From Ancylomarina sp048268005 (lineage in GTDB: Bacteria; Bacteroidota; Bacteroidia; Bacteroidales; Marinifilaceae): a stretch of 64,000 nt of DNA. The stretch is taken from assembly GCA_048268005.1 (NCBI GenBank), contig JBLWWJ010000002.1:496001-560000 (forward strand), in the 5' to 3' direction. The notes beneath the pieces were generated by a model. That model was not told the origin of the DNA, ran no database searches, and saw only the letters and a program-made list of their open reading frames with translations. Numbering within the stretch: position 1 is the stretch's first letter; each line of letters starts with the position of its first letter. The position numbers were made by a program, and so were the translations under genes. This document shows positions 52,490 to 61,660 of the stretch, piece by piece.

Positions 52490-54183
52490 TGAAACGATTT
52501 AACTCTAAAATAAACTATTCATTATTACTACTGGGAAGCATAAGTCTTCAGGCGGGATGTGCAAATGTGCCCTCCGTCGAAAAAGAAACTTCGCGTCCTA
52601 ATATCCTCTGGATTACCTGTGAGGATATCAGCCCCAATCTGGGCTGCTATGGGGATGCAGCAGCCAAAACGCCGGTATTGGATCAATTGGCTGCAGAAGG
52701 AGTACGTTTTACAAATGCTTTTGCTACAGTTGGCGTTTGTGCTCCAAGCCGTTCTGCCATTATCACAGGTATGTATCCGGCTAGTATTGGCACCCATAAT
52801 ATGCGTACAGGAAAGGATATCACCGGCATATCTAATGGCGTATATAAAAAGGAGACAGGGATTGTTGATCATGCAGGGAATTCAGTCCCTCAGTATTCAG
52901 CGGTGATTCCAACAGATGTGAAATGCTTTACCGAATATTTGCGAAAGGCTGGTTACTATTGTACCAACAACAACAAGACCGATTATCAGTTTGCTGCCCC
53001 TATTACAGCCTGGGATGAAAATGATAACAAGGCCCACTGGCGAAACCGGCCAGAAGGAAAACCCTTTTTTTCGGTTTTCAATCTGAATGTTTCTCACGAG
53101 TCACGTATTTGGAAAAAGAAGAACGATCCTTTACTGATAGATCCGAAATCACCTGAATTGCCACCCTATTTTCCGGAAGACTCAATTGTTCGACAGGATG
53201 TGGCACGAAAGTATTCCAATATTACTGAAATGGATCAGCAAGTAGGACAAATTTTGCAGCAGTTGAAAGAGGATGGTTTACTGGAAAAAACCATTGTTTT
53301 TTTCTATAGCGATCATGGTGGACCTTTGCCGAGAGGAAAAAGAGCCATATATGATTCTGGCTTGAAAGTGCCCATGTTTATTCGTTATCCTAATCAGAAA
53401 AATGCAGGAATGACCTATGATGAAATGGTGTCTTTTGTTGATTTGGCACCAACAGTGCTATCTCTTGCAGGGATAAAGCCTCAAAAATATATGCAGGGGC
53501 AGGCTTTTCTGGGTAAATACAAAGCTCATAAAGTGAGGAAAGAAATCTACGGTTCTCGCGATAGAATGGATGAATTTTACGATATGCAGCGCTGTGTCAG
53601 GGATAAGGATTTCATGTATGTGAGAAATTTTCATCCCGAATGGGCCTACTATCAGGACATTCAATACCGCCGCCAGTTGGATATGATGAACCGTCTGGTT
53701 GAAATGCATGATAATGGGATGCTGAATAAGGAACAGGAACTCTGGTTCAGGCAAGAGAAACCTATGGAGGAACTCTACGCTATCAAATCTGATCCTTTTC
53801 AGTTGAAGAACCTAGCCAATGATTCAAAGTATACAAGGGTACTTGAACAGATGGGAAAGAAACTTGTGAAATGGCAGAAACAAATCGATGATAAAGGCTT
53901 TATACCTGAAGGGGAAATGCTTCGGGATATGTGGCCTGGCCTCGAGCAACCTCAAACCTTAAAACCTGAGGGGCGAAATAGAAAAGGAACAGTATCTCTG
54001 GCATGTTCCACTAAAGGCGCTTCCATTGCTTATCAAATAACAGGGAGTGGTCAAAGTCGATTGGATTGGAAGTACTGGCAAGTTTATGATGGACCAGTGG
54101 TGTTGCACCCGGGGCAGATTTTACATGCTGTAGCCATTCGAATTGGTTACAAACAAAGTGAGGAACTTAAAATTCAATATTAA
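52489..54183 (+). CDS. Sulfatase, S1 family, with C-terminal hexosaminidase-tail-like domain (PUL2 sulfatase 5)
   Basis: The 564-residue lipoprotein-type sulfatase (LQAGC, Cys24) has ITCEDISPNLGCYGD as its metal motif, Cys84 in GVCAPSRSAIITG, GTHNMRT and FYSDHGGPLPRGKR. The ITCEDISP opening is typical of the N-sulfoglucosamine sulfohydrolase-like group (S1_8-type). After the sulfatase domain (to about residue 495), about 65 residues (GTVSLACSTKGASIAYQITG ... HAVAIRIGYKQSEELKIQY) resemble the small Ig-like C-terminal domain seen on chitobiase/hexosaminidase-type enzymes. It overlaps the stop of sulfatase 4 by one base and precedes sulfatase 6 by 8 bp. Confidence 0.87.
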   Translation: MKRFNSKINYSLLLLGSISLQAGCANVPSVEKETSRPNILWITCEDISPNLGCYGDAAAKTPVLDQLAAEGVRFTNAFATVGVCAPSRSAIITGMYPASIGTHNMRTGKDITGISNGVYKKETGIVDHAGNSVPQYSAVIPTDVKCFTEYLRKAGYYCTNNNKTDYQFAAPITAWDENDNKAHWRNRPEGKPFFSVFNLNVSHESRIWKKKNDPLLIDPKSPELPPYFPEDSIVRQDVARKYSNITEMDQQVGQILQQLKEDGLLEKTIVFFYSDHGGPLPRGKRAIYDSGLKVPMFIRYPNQKNAGMTYDEMVSFVDLAPTVLSLAGIKPQKYMQGQAFLGKYKAHKVRKEIYGSRDRMDEFYDMQRCVRDKDFMYVRNFHPEWAYYQDIQYRRQLDMMNRLVEMHDNGMLNKEQELWFRQEKPMEELYAIKSDPFQLKNLANDSKYTRVLEQMGKKLVKWQKQIDDKGFIPEGEMLRDMWPGLEQPQTLKPEGRNRKGTVSLACSTKGASIAYQITGSGQSRLDWKYWQVYDGPVVLHPGQILHAVAIRIGYKQSEELKIQY

Positions 54184-54191
54184 GATATTCT

Positions 54192-55748
54192 ATGAACAAC
54201 TTTAAAAAATATATGTCGCTGGCTTTGGCAACACTGCCATTTCTGGGACAGGCACAGGAGAAGAAGAATGTATTGTTTATTGCCGTAGACGATATGAAAC
54301 CTATATTGGGTTGTTATGGCGACAAATTGGTGAAAACACCTAATATTGATCGTTTGGCGAATCAAGGTGTGGTTTTCATGAACAACCATTGCCAGCAGGC
54401 TGTCTGTGCGCCTTCGCGTGCCAGTTTGCTTAGCGGCTTGCGTCCGGATCAAACGAAGGTTTGGGATTTGAAGACCCTGATTCGGGATATGAATCCTGAT
54501 ATTCTGACCTTGCCTCAACATTTTAAGCAAAACGGCTATTTTACAACGGGTGTTGGAAAAATCTACGATAAGCGAAGTGTTGATAAGGATCATGACAAGG
54601 TATCCTGGAGCGAGACCTTCGCTTTTGAGGGCGATTACAAGTATTATGATCCCCAATATGGTCAGCCAGCTTTGGGTTATTACCAGTTGCCTGAAACCAA
54701 AAAGGCGGTTGAGAAGTACCGGAAAGAGGCCGAGTCTTTGGGCAAAAAAGGATATGCCGTTACCAAGTATGCCATTTCGAGGGTGAAACCTACTACCGAG
54801 AGTGCAGATGTTCCTGATAATGCTTATGTAGATGGCGTACTGGCTTTATCAGCAATTGATCGATTGGAAAAACTAGCTGCTCAGGATAAACCTTTTTTCT
54901 TAGGGGTAGGATTCAAACGTCCTCACCTTCCTTTTGTAGCACCTAAAAAATATTGGGATTTATACGAACGTGAGGAGATGCCTTTGGCGCCCTATCAAAA
55001 AGCTTCGGAAAATGGTCCTAAGCTTGCTTACCACAATTCTGGAGAGATTCGTTCTTACACAGATATTCCTCCTCTAAAATCATTTTCAGATATTGAATCA
55101 GATTTGCTTCCGGTTGAAAAGCAGAAGGAGTTGATTCACGGTTATTATGCTGCTATTTCCTACATCGATGCACAAGTTGGAAAAGTATTGAATGCTTTGG
55201 ATTCTTTGGGAATGGCTGATAATACAGTCGTGATTCTTTGGGGTGATCATGGTTGGCATTTAGGTGACCATGGTATCTGGTGTAAGCATACCAATTTTGA
55301 GCAGGCTACCCGTTCTCCGATGATTATTTCAGATGGCGGAAAATTTGTTGGTAAAACGAAGTCCCCAAGCGAATTTGTAGACATTTTCCCGACCCTATGT
55401 GATTTAACAGGGATAGAGAAACCTGAAAATCTGGATGGAGAGAGTCTGTTGCCAATTCTTAAGAATAGCAAAGCAAGTGTGAAGGATTTCGCAGTGAGTC
55501 AGTTTCAGAGAGGGAAAGCCGAAGGATATGCGTTTAGAACTGAACGTTATCGCTATGTGGTTTGGGTGAAGGATTTTTTCCGTCATCCAAAGGAATTCGA
55601 TAAGAGCAAGATTGGTGAAACCGAATTGTATGATTATAAGAAAGACCCATTGGAAACTCGTAATGTGGTAGGAGATAAGAAATACAGAAAAGTGAAAAAA
55701 GAATTGGAGAAGATGAGTTTGGAGTATTTTAAGAATCATTCCAACTAA
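54192..55748 (+). CDS. Sulfatase, S1 family, iduronate-2-sulfatase-like (PUL2 sulfatase 6)
   Basis: The 518-residue protein has a signal peptide ending GQAQ (about residue 22), metal Asp33-Asp34 in IAVDDMKPILGCYGD, Cys72 in QAVCAPSRASLLSG, GKIYDKRSVDKDHD and LWGDHGWHLGDHG. It is in the same broad group as sulfatase 4 (VDD(M/L)(R/K)P.LGCYGD, PHLPFVAPKKYWD). The two differ in an insert at about residues 150-215 that may reshape the substrate pocket. It closes the six-sulfatase run; two strong palindromes separate it from the GH9 gene. Confidence 0.88.
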   Translation: MNNFKKYMSLALATLPFLGQAQEKKNVLFIAVDDMKPILGCYGDKLVKTPNIDRLANQGVVFMNNHCQQAVCAPSRASLLSGLRPDQTKVWDLKTLIRDMNPDILTLPQHFKQNGYFTTGVGKIYDKRSVDKDHDKVSWSETFAFEGDYKYYDPQYGQPALGYYQLPETKKAVEKYRKEAESLGKKGYAVTKYAISRVKPTTESADVPDNAYVDGVLALSAIDRLEKLAAQDKPFFLGVGFKRPHLPFVAPKKYWDLYEREEMPLAPYQKASENGPKLAYHNSGEIRSYTDIPPLKSFSDIESDLLPVEKQKELIHGYYAAISYIDAQVGKVLNALDSLGMADNTVVILWGDHGWHLGDHGIWCKHTNFEQATRSPMIISDGGKFVGKTKSPSEFVDIFPTLCDLTGIEKPENLDGESLLPILKNSKASVKDFAVSQFQRGKAEGYAFRTERYRYVVWVKDFFRHPKEFDKSKIGETELYDYKKDPLETRNVVGDKKYRKVKKELEKMSLEYFKNHSN

Positions 55749-55759
55749 TAATTGTTTAG

Positions 55760-55804
55760 ACCTGTCAGGTTTTAAGTGTACTGATTGAAATAAACCTGAC
55801 AGGT
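55760..55804. repeat. Paired ACCTGWCAGGT palindromes forming a 13-bp inverted repeat
   Basis: ACCTGTCAGGT (55760-55770) and ACCTGACAGGT (55794-55804) are each palindromic and also complementary to one another (arms of 13 bp, 19-nt loop). They lie between sulfatase 6 and GH9. They could be dimer operators, a transcript-end hairpin or a dispersed intergenic repeat. Confidence 0.6.
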
Positions 55805-55819
55805 GTAATTTTAATAACT

Positions 55820-57577
55820 ATGGCAAGATATTGTAAGTGGATTGCAGCTTTGGTGTTTATGGGCTCCCTGCTGATTGTGGGACCAACAATGGCTAAGCAA
55901 CAAGAGAGAAGTGAGAAAATCTATCTCAACCAGGTAGGTTATCTGCCTTTGGGAAGAAAAATTGCCTGTGTTCAAGGAGCAAAGGAGGGGGAATTTTATG
56001 TGCGTCGGGTCGATAATGATCAAACTGTTTTTACAGGACAGCTTAAAAAATCAGGTCATTGGAAAAGTTCCGGTGAGGATCTTCTTATAGCGGATTTTTC
56101 TAAACTTAAGTCTGAAGGGATGTTCTATCTTGATATTCCCGGCTTGGCTTCTTCTTCCGGATTTGCCATTTCCAATCAATCTTATACCGAAGTACTGGAT
56201 GCTTCGGCCAAGGCATTTTATTACTGGCGCTGTTCCTCTCCAATTAATGAAGAGTTTGGTGGCAAATGGCATCGACCTGCAGGTCATCCTGATACCTCGG
56301 TATACGTGCATCCATCTGCTGCTAGTCCGGAACGCCCTGCTGGGACGATTATTAGTGCGGCCGGAGGTTGGTACGATGCTGGGGATTACAATAAATATGT
56401 TGTCAATTCCGGCATATCGACTTATACTTTAATGGCGGCCTATGAGTTTTCACCTGAAACTTTTAATTCTTTAAAGTGGAACATCCCTGAGTCAGGCGAT
56501 AGCATTCCAGATCTGTTAAACGAAGTCTATTACAACTTAAAATGGATGTTGAGTATGCAGGATTCTAATGACGGAGGCGTATATCATAAACTAACGACTG
56601 CCAATTTTGGAGGTGAGAGTATGCCTGATGCTGTAAAGCCTGCTAAAAGATATGTGGTACAGAAAACAACCGGGGCTACGCTGAATTTTGCAGCCGTATT
56701 GGCCACAGGTTCAAGAATCATGAGGGAATATTATCCTGAGTTTGCTCAGGACTGTCTTTTAGCTTCTGAAAAAGCATGGACATGGGCTAAGCAAAATCCA
56801 CAGGTTTTTTATAAGCAGGAGAAGTTGAACGAAAAATTTGATCCTGACATTAATACAGGTGCTTACAACAACCAAAAACTGAAGGATGAATTTGCATGGG
56901 CTGCCAGTGAGTTGTATGTGGCGAGTCAAAAGAAAAAATATTTGAATTACTGTCTCTCTTATTATGGAACGACCCATCACCTTGGGGTTCCCAGTTGGGG
57001 TAATACAGGCATGTTGGGAATCTATTCTCTTTTACGAAATAGAAAATCATTACCAGATCTTTCTCCCGATGAGATTCAAATCTTAAAGAGACAGCTCTTG
57101 AAGGAAGCCGATGCATTATCCAATTCCTTTGTGGAATCACCTAATCAAACTGCCTTTGGAAATAAGGAATCCGACTATAAATGGGGCTCCAATGCTATAG
57201 CTGCCAACCAGGGAATGTTGCTTTTGCATGCCTGGCAACTGACTGGCAAGCAAATCTATTATGAAGGGGCCCAGTCCAATCTGGATTATATCTTGGGACG
57301 AAATGCTACGGGGTATTGTTTTGTTACCGGAATAGGTCATAAGAATCCCCAACATCCCCATCATCGAATATCTGCTGCTGATGGCGTAGATGCTCCTGTG
57401 CCCGGACTTTTGGTGGGTGGTGCCTGCAGTTTGTCTCTGCCTAACTTTACTTTCTCATCGGAACAACCAGCCAAGCGTTACTTGGATGAATACAGCTGCT
57501 ATGTTACCAACGAGGTGGCTATTAATTGGAATGCGCCCCTTGTTTTTCTAATTTCAGGAATTATAAATGACCAATAA
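55820..57577 (+). CDS. GH9 endoglucanase (cellulase family E)
   Basis: The 585-residue protein has a signal peptide (to about residue 25), an N-terminal Ig-like CelD_N domain (about 32-120, YLNQVGYLPLGRKIACV) and a GH9 (alpha/alpha)6 barrel (about 125-580). Catalytic residues are present: Asp186 and Asp189 in GGWYDAGDYNKYVV, His/Arg in HPHHR (514-516) and acid Glu565 in YVTNEVAINWNAPL. It cuts beta-1,4-glucan or related beta-glucans. There is no T9SS tail or lipobox, so it is probably periplasmic. Its last codons overlap the upstream frame of the GH5 gene, so the two are co-transcribed. Its presence after six sulfatases is the main clue to a beta-1,4-glucan backbone. Confidence 0.93.
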   Translation: MARYCKWIAALVFMGSLLIVGPTMAKQQERSEKIYLNQVGYLPLGRKIACVQGAKEGEFYVRRVDNDQTVFTGQLKKSGHWKSSGEDLLIADFSKLKSEGMFYLDIPGLASSSGFAISNQSYTEVLDASAKAFYYWRCSSPINEEFGGKWHRPAGHPDTSVYVHPSAASPERPAGTIISAAGGWYDAGDYNKYVVNSGISTYTLMAAYEFSPETFNSLKWNIPESGDSIPDLLNEVYYNLKWMLSMQDSNDGGVYHKLTTANFGGESMPDAVKPAKRYVVQKTTGATLNFAAVLATGSRIMREYYPEFAQDCLLASEKAWTWAKQNPQVFYKQEKLNEKFDPDINTGAYNNQKLKDEFAWAASELYVASQKKKYLNYCLSYYGTTHHLGVPSWGNTGMLGIYSLLRNRKSLPDLSPDEIQILKRQLLKEADALSNSFVESPNQTAFGNKESDYKWGSNAIAANQGMLLLHAWQLTGKQIYYEGAQSNLDYILGRNATGYCFVTGIGHKNPQHPHHRISAADGVDAPVPGLLVGGACSLSLPNFTFSSEQPAKRYLDEYSCYVTNEVAINWNAPLVFLISGIINDQ

Positions 57578-57587
57578 TATTTTAATT

Positions 57588-59399
57588 ATGAATAAATCTA
57601 CCTTATCTGCTTTGTTTCACATATTCCCCCTTTTAATCTTGTTTTTATGCCATCAATCCCCCCTCAAGGCACAAGGATTAGAGAAAGTGGGGGAACGTTT
57701 TTCGGCCTATGAATTTTCCCGTAAAATGGGGCGGGGAGCCAATTTTATGGCTGCCAAAATAGAAGGTCGATTCCATTCCAATCATGATTTTAAACTTTTG
57801 GCTGAAAACCATTTCACACATTGTCGAATTGGTGGGAAATTCAATTTACACATGGGTTCTGCTCCCGATTATACTGTAGATGCTGACCGCATTGCTGACC
57901 TGAAAGAGGCTGCGGATTTTTGTCTGGAGAATGGACTGATTGCCGTTATCGATCCCCTGCATCTTTACAATGAGTACTATTCGGATGATGAGCTGCCAGT
58001 TTTGAAGAAGATCTGGGAACAGGTGGCCACAGCCTTTGCGAATTACCCCGTGGATCGCCTGGCTTTTGAAATCATGAACGAGCCTCATAATGGCTACGAT
58101 ATGAAAGCCATTATTCACGAATCTCTTGCTTCTATTCGAAAGGTGGCAGGTAACGAAGAGCGAATCGTAATTGTATCCGGTCAGGGTTTTACCACCCGTA
58201 TGGCTTTGGTTAAAGCTTTTCAGAATGATATTTTTCCCACTGAAGACAATTACCTTATTGGAACTTTCCATTACTACGATCCCAAGAGCTTTACCAAGCA
58301 GGGAACTTTTGGGGTGACTACACAATGGGGCGAAAGCGGAGCCAATGATCCTGCATGGACAGTTGTAGAGGAGGCTTTTGATGAAGTGGTGGAAGCGAAT
58401 AAGAGCTGGGGAGACCGTAACTCAACTATACCATTACCGGTTTACTTAGGCGAATATGGGGTAGATAACCATGCTCCTGCCGCAGACCGCAAACGCTGGT
58501 TGTGCTGGATTCGTATGCAGGCTGAAAAGAGAGATTTCTCCACTGCTTTGTGGAACATGTATAGTCTTACGAGCAAGGGAATAGGTCCCTGGACCAGTGA
58601 GCAGAAAAAGGATCCGACTACAAGATACTTGCAGGAGGATATGGTAGAAGTGCTGATGACCCGTTACGAGATGGAAGCTGGGGAGGTCTCAGGTGGAATT
58701 CAAGAGAATCAATCCTTTCAGAATTTCTCTGGGGAAGGCTACCTTGATTTCTCAAATGCTCAGCAAGGGGATAAGCTGCTTATGAATAGTATCTATATTC
58801 CCAAAACTGACACCTATCAAATCACGTTTCGATATAGGAATTCCAGTCAAAATGAAGCCTTTGTGGATCTTACGGTATACGACAGTAAGATGAATAAGAT
58901 CTCGGAATTGAAACAGCTGGCTTTCTACCCTTCTAAGGACGCAAATGCCTGGTCTAAAATTGTGGTCGATATGGAGTTTGGTGCTGATCCTGAATCTATT
59001 ATTCAAATTAGCAATAAAGCAGGGAATAATGCTTTGCTTATCGACTACCTATCTGTATCTATGGGAGAGTATCACGATTACTTGTATCCCGCTGTAAAGG
59101 AAGTGGCTGATATTACTACCGGAATAGGTGAGGTAATTGATGCTTTGGATGGACAGATTGAGGTTTATCCGATAGCTTTTACAAACTATACGACCATTTA
59201 TCCAGAGTTAAATAATAAGGAGAAAGTAACTTTTTACGTGAATGATATAATGGGAAGATCCGTTCAGAAGGGCATTTTGCATGCAAACAGTGGAAATGTA
59301 AATCTGGGCCATAAATATAATGATGGCTATTACTTCTTGAATGTTATTGGAGCCGACTGGCGTAAATGCATTAAGCTGATAAAAATTTCAGGCGTTTAA
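57588..59399 (+). CDS. GH5 endo-glycanase with CBM-like domain and T9SS sorting tail
   Basis: I prefer the ATG at 57588 (MNKSTLSALF..., 603 residues) to the in-frame ATG at 57567, which overlaps GH9. In the longer numbering, a signal peptide ends near SPLKAQG. The GH5 barrel (about 40-365) has RGANF, acid/base Glu172 (EIMNEPHNG), HYYDP and nucleophile Glu296 (VYLGEYGVD). A beta-sandwich CBM6/35-like domain follows (about 372-500, GEGYLDFSNAQQGD). The last about 75 residues (IEVYPIAFTN ... GYYFLNVIG) form a degenerate type A T9SS sorting domain. It therefore acts outside the cell on polymer, while GH9 acts on imported pieces. Cellulase, mannanase or mixed-linkage glucanase activity are all possible. 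Confidence 0.9.
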   Translation: MNKSTLSALFHIFPLLILFLCHQSPLKAQGLEKVGERFSAYEFSRKMGRGANFMAAKIEGRFHSNHDFKLLAENHFTHCRIGGKFNLHMGSAPDYTVDADRIADLKEAADFCLENGLIAVIDPLHLYNEYYSDDELPVLKKIWEQVATAFANYPVDRLAFEIMNEPHNGYDMKAIIHESLASIRKVAGNEERIVIVSGQGFTTRMALVKAFQNDIFPTEDNYLIGTFHYYDPKSFTKQGTFGVTTQWGESGANDPAWTVVEEAFDEVVEANKSWGDRNSTIPLPVYLGEYGVDNHAPAADRKRWLCWIRMQAEKRDFSTALWNMYSLTSKGIGPWTSEQKKDPTTRYLQEDMVEVLMTRYEMEAGEVSGGIQENQSFQNFSGEGYLDFSNAQQGDKLLMNSIYIPKTDTYQITFRYRNSSQNEAFVDLTVYDSKMNKISELKQLAFYPSKDANAWSKIVVDMEFGADPESIIQISNKAGNNALLIDYLSVSMGEYHDYLYPAVKEVADITTGIGEVIDALDGQIEVYPIAFTNYTTIYPELNNKEKVTFYVNDIMGRSVQKGILHANSGNVNLGHKYNDGYYFLNVIGADWRKCIKLIKISGV

Positions 59400-59424
59400 T
59401 CTTGCTAAATCAAACTGTTCTAAG

Positions 59425-59470
59425 AAACCCTTCTCTTTAAAGATATATGTCTTTTGAGGGAAGGGTTTTT
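59425..59470 (+). terminator. Intrinsic terminator after GH5
   Basis: AAACCCTT(CTCT) / (GAGGG)AAGGGTTT forms a long stem capped by AAAGA / TCTTT and is followed by TTTTT. It starts 25 nt after the GH5 stop and should end the long SusCD-sulfatase-GH9-GH5 transcript, leaving the last sulfatase and GH94 as a second unit. Confidence 0.8.
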
Positions 59471-59509
59471 CATTGCATATTAATATCTCAATACACTACA
59501 AGTCCTAAG

Positions 59510-59787
59510 CTTAGATCACAATTTTCACCTGCTATAGCCGTGTTTTAAAGTGATGCTTTCTGTAAGTGTCATGATATCAGAGGTCTTTGCGCAGGTGTTT
59601 TTTCCGCACATCATCATTAGATCGTAAAACCCACCTTTCAGAATAATAAACAAACCCCCTTTCCCTTCTTCCCTTTTATTTTTGCTGTTGTTCCTTTTGG
59701 AGATGTCGTTGGCGGCTGGCAGTATGCTATCGTTTGTGCATGACCAGAAATCGGACAAATAAAGAATCAACCTTAGATCACAATTTT
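59510..59787. repeat. 16-bp direct repeats bounding a 246-bp segment
   Basis: CTTAGATCACAATTTT occurs at 59510-59525 and again, identical, at 59772-59787. The sequence between shows no ORF I can support and no terminal inverted repeats that I can see. The whole 59471-59802 stretch otherwise has no supported gene. It could be a duplication or insertion scar upstream of the last sulfatase. Confidence 0.55.
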
Positions 59788-59802
59788 TTAATCTTAATAG
59801 AC

Positions 59803-61518
59803 GTGGGAAATATAAAATCGATCCAAAGCAATAACCTTTTTTCAAGATCTGCAAAGAACCTTGGAATGGCGATGATGCCCTTATGCTTGCTCGCTGGCCA
59901 AAATTTGGCTCAGGCATCTGAACCAGTAACGAAACCTTTTTACCCAAAGGCAAAAACTGTTGTGTCGGAGCTGGAAAAGCCAAATATCATCTTTTTTATT
60001 GCCGATGATATGGAACGCTTTCAGTTCAACTGTTTACCTGAGGGGAAAGGGAAAAACTTAACACCAAACCTGGATCGATTAGCCAAGGAAGGTGTTGTTA
60101 TGTTCGGACAACACGTGAGTTCGGCAGTTTGTACACCAAGTCGTTTTTCTTGTTTAACCGGGCAGTACGCCAGTCGTGCTCAAAATGAGGGATTCCTGAA
60201 GGATACCAAAAGAATGGATGGGGAGACTGTTGTGCAGTGGAATTCATTTATGACACCAGAATCGAATTCAATTGCCAAGCTTTTAAAGGGCTTAGGTTAT
60301 ACGACTGGTTTTTTTGGAAAAAACCATGTGATTGAAGCTGAAGGTTGGAAAAAATTGCCATTAGATACCGATCCTACCGATCCGGCTGCCGTCAAAGTCT
60401 TGAAACGCAATGCCAAACTGATTGCTGATGCAATGAAAGAGTGTGGGTTTGATGCAGCAGGTGGAAATTACTACGATAACCCAAGTTACCTGGGGCCTGA
60501 AAAATTAAGATATCACAATCTGGATTGGGTGACCGAGAAGAGTTTGAATTTTATTGACAAAGCTGAAAAAGATCCATTCTTCTTGTATTATGCCACTACC
60601 GTTCCTCACGGACCAACTGCCGCCGAACAGGCATGGGATGCAGATCGTCGCATCACTTCAGAAGGAATTTTGGACAAAGCTCCTGATGTGATGCCGGCCA
60701 AAGAAACGATCGCTCAGCGATTGATTGATGCTGGATTAGCTAAGCCTGGAAATATTCCTGAAAACAAAGCCAATGTATTGTGGATTGATGATGCCCTTGG
60801 TGCTTTAATGCAAAGATTAGAAGATCAGGGAAAACTGGATAACACCATCATTTATTTCTTTAGTGATCATGGACAGTATGCAAAAGGTTCTGTATACGAG
60901 GGTGGTGTGAGCAGCCCTTCTGTGATCTGGAAAAAAGGAGGTTTTAAAGTAGGCAATAAGAATGAGGCCCTTGTATCGAATATTGATTTTGCCCCAACAA
61001 TTTATGAAATGGCTGGTGGAAACTCTAAAAAAGTGAAAGCTTTTGATGGTAAAAGTTTCTTGCCAATCCTGAACGGTGAGAAAGAGAAAATACGTGAATC
61101 ATTGTATTTCGAAATGGGATTTTCTCGTGGTGTTTTAAAGGATAATCACAAGTACATCGCATTGCGCTACCCCGCGTATGCTATGAATTGGACTATGGAA
61201 CAGCGCCAGAAGAAGCTGGATAAATGGAACAACTTTCGAATTGAAAACAAGTTGAAATATCATTTTACTGATGCTAGTTTGCCATTCTCACATTTGATGT
61301 TGATTCCTGGTGGTGGTGATGCCGAATTCCCATCGACCCAAAGATACAAGCATTACTACGATGCGGATCAGTTATACGATTTGAACACGGATTCTAAGGA
61401 GCAAAACAATGTTTATACAGATAAAGAATACGCTCGGAAATTAAAGGAACTGAAGAAGGAATTGAAAAAATACCTGAAGGACCTTCCTGGCATTTTCGGA
61501 GAATACAAAACCAAATAA
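59803..61518 (+). CDS. Sulfatase, S1 family (PUL2 sulfatase 7)
   Basis: The start is uncertain. The frame opens at TTG 59734 and has an ATG at 59740, but the segment before 59803 reads as non-leader sequence overlapping a 16-bp repeat. GTG at 59803 gives a normal basic, hydrophobic leader (...KSIQSNNLFSRSAKNLGMA...) ending LAQA. Counted from 59734, metal residues are Asp91-Asp92 (FFIADDMERF), the formylglycine site is Cys133 (SAVCTPSRFSCLTG), and FGKNHV and FFSDHGQYAKGSVYEGG follow. The C-terminal half is longer than in sulfatases 1-3. It is separated from the other six by a terminator and sits 142 bp before the cellobiose phosphorylase gene, so it may act on small sulfated cello-oligomers. 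Confidence 0.85.
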   Translation: MGNIKSIQSNNLFSRSAKNLGMAMMPLCLLAGQNLAQASEPVTKPFYPKAKTVVSELEKPNIIFFIADDMERFQFNCLPEGKGKNLTPNLDRLAKEGVVMFGQHVSSAVCTPSRFSCLTGQYASRAQNEGFLKDTKRMDGETVVQWNSFMTPESNSIAKLLKGLGYTTGFFGKNHVIEAEGWKKLPLDTDPTDPAAVKVLKRNAKLIADAMKECGFDAAGGNYYDNPSYLGPEKLRYHNLDWVTEKSLNFIDKAEKDPFFLYYATTVPHGPTAAEQAWDADRRITSEGILDKAPDVMPAKETIAQRLIDAGLAKPGNIPENKANVLWIDDALGALMQRLEDQGKLDNTIIYFFSDHGQYAKGSVYEGGVSSPSVIWKKGGFKVGNKNEALVSNIDFAPTIYEMAGGNSKKVKAFDGKSFLPILNGEKEKIRESLYFEMGFSRGVLKDNHKYIALRYPAYAMNWTMEQRQKKLDKWNNFRIENKLKYHFTDASLPFSHLMLIPGGGDAEFPSTQRYKHYYDADQLYDLNTDSKEQNNVYTDKEYARKLKELKKELKKYLKDLPGIFGEYKTK

Positions 61519-61574
61519 AGAGTTTGATACCGGCCCTCACCGGTTATTGAAGACAGATAAATAATAGGAAAACT

Positions 61575-61602
61575 GGGACGGATACCTGCAAGGTTTCCGC
61601 CC
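61575..61602 (+). promoter_or_regulatory. GC-rich hairpin in the GH94 leader
   Basis: GGG(A)CGGA / TCCGCCC with inner ACC / GGT and loop TGCAA forms a compact hairpin 56 nt after the sulfatase stop and 58 nt before the GH94 start. The T content after it is modest (CTCCTTTCCC), so either a weak terminator or a structured leader is possible. Confidence 0.4.
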
Positions 61603-61660
61603 CTCCTTTCCCGAGAGTTAATCAGAATCGGGAGTTAATAAGCATTAATTGTTTACACAT

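Noticed and set aside
54180..54656. 158-codon frame antisense to sulfatase 6
   Set aside because: It covers the formylglycine region of the sulfatase on the opposite strand and encodes no recognisable protein.
59525..59983. 152-codon - strand frame upstream of and into sulfatase 7
   Set aside because: Half of it is antisense to the sulfatase leader, and the rest has no family features, so I do not call it a gene, although it overlaps the direct-repeat segment.
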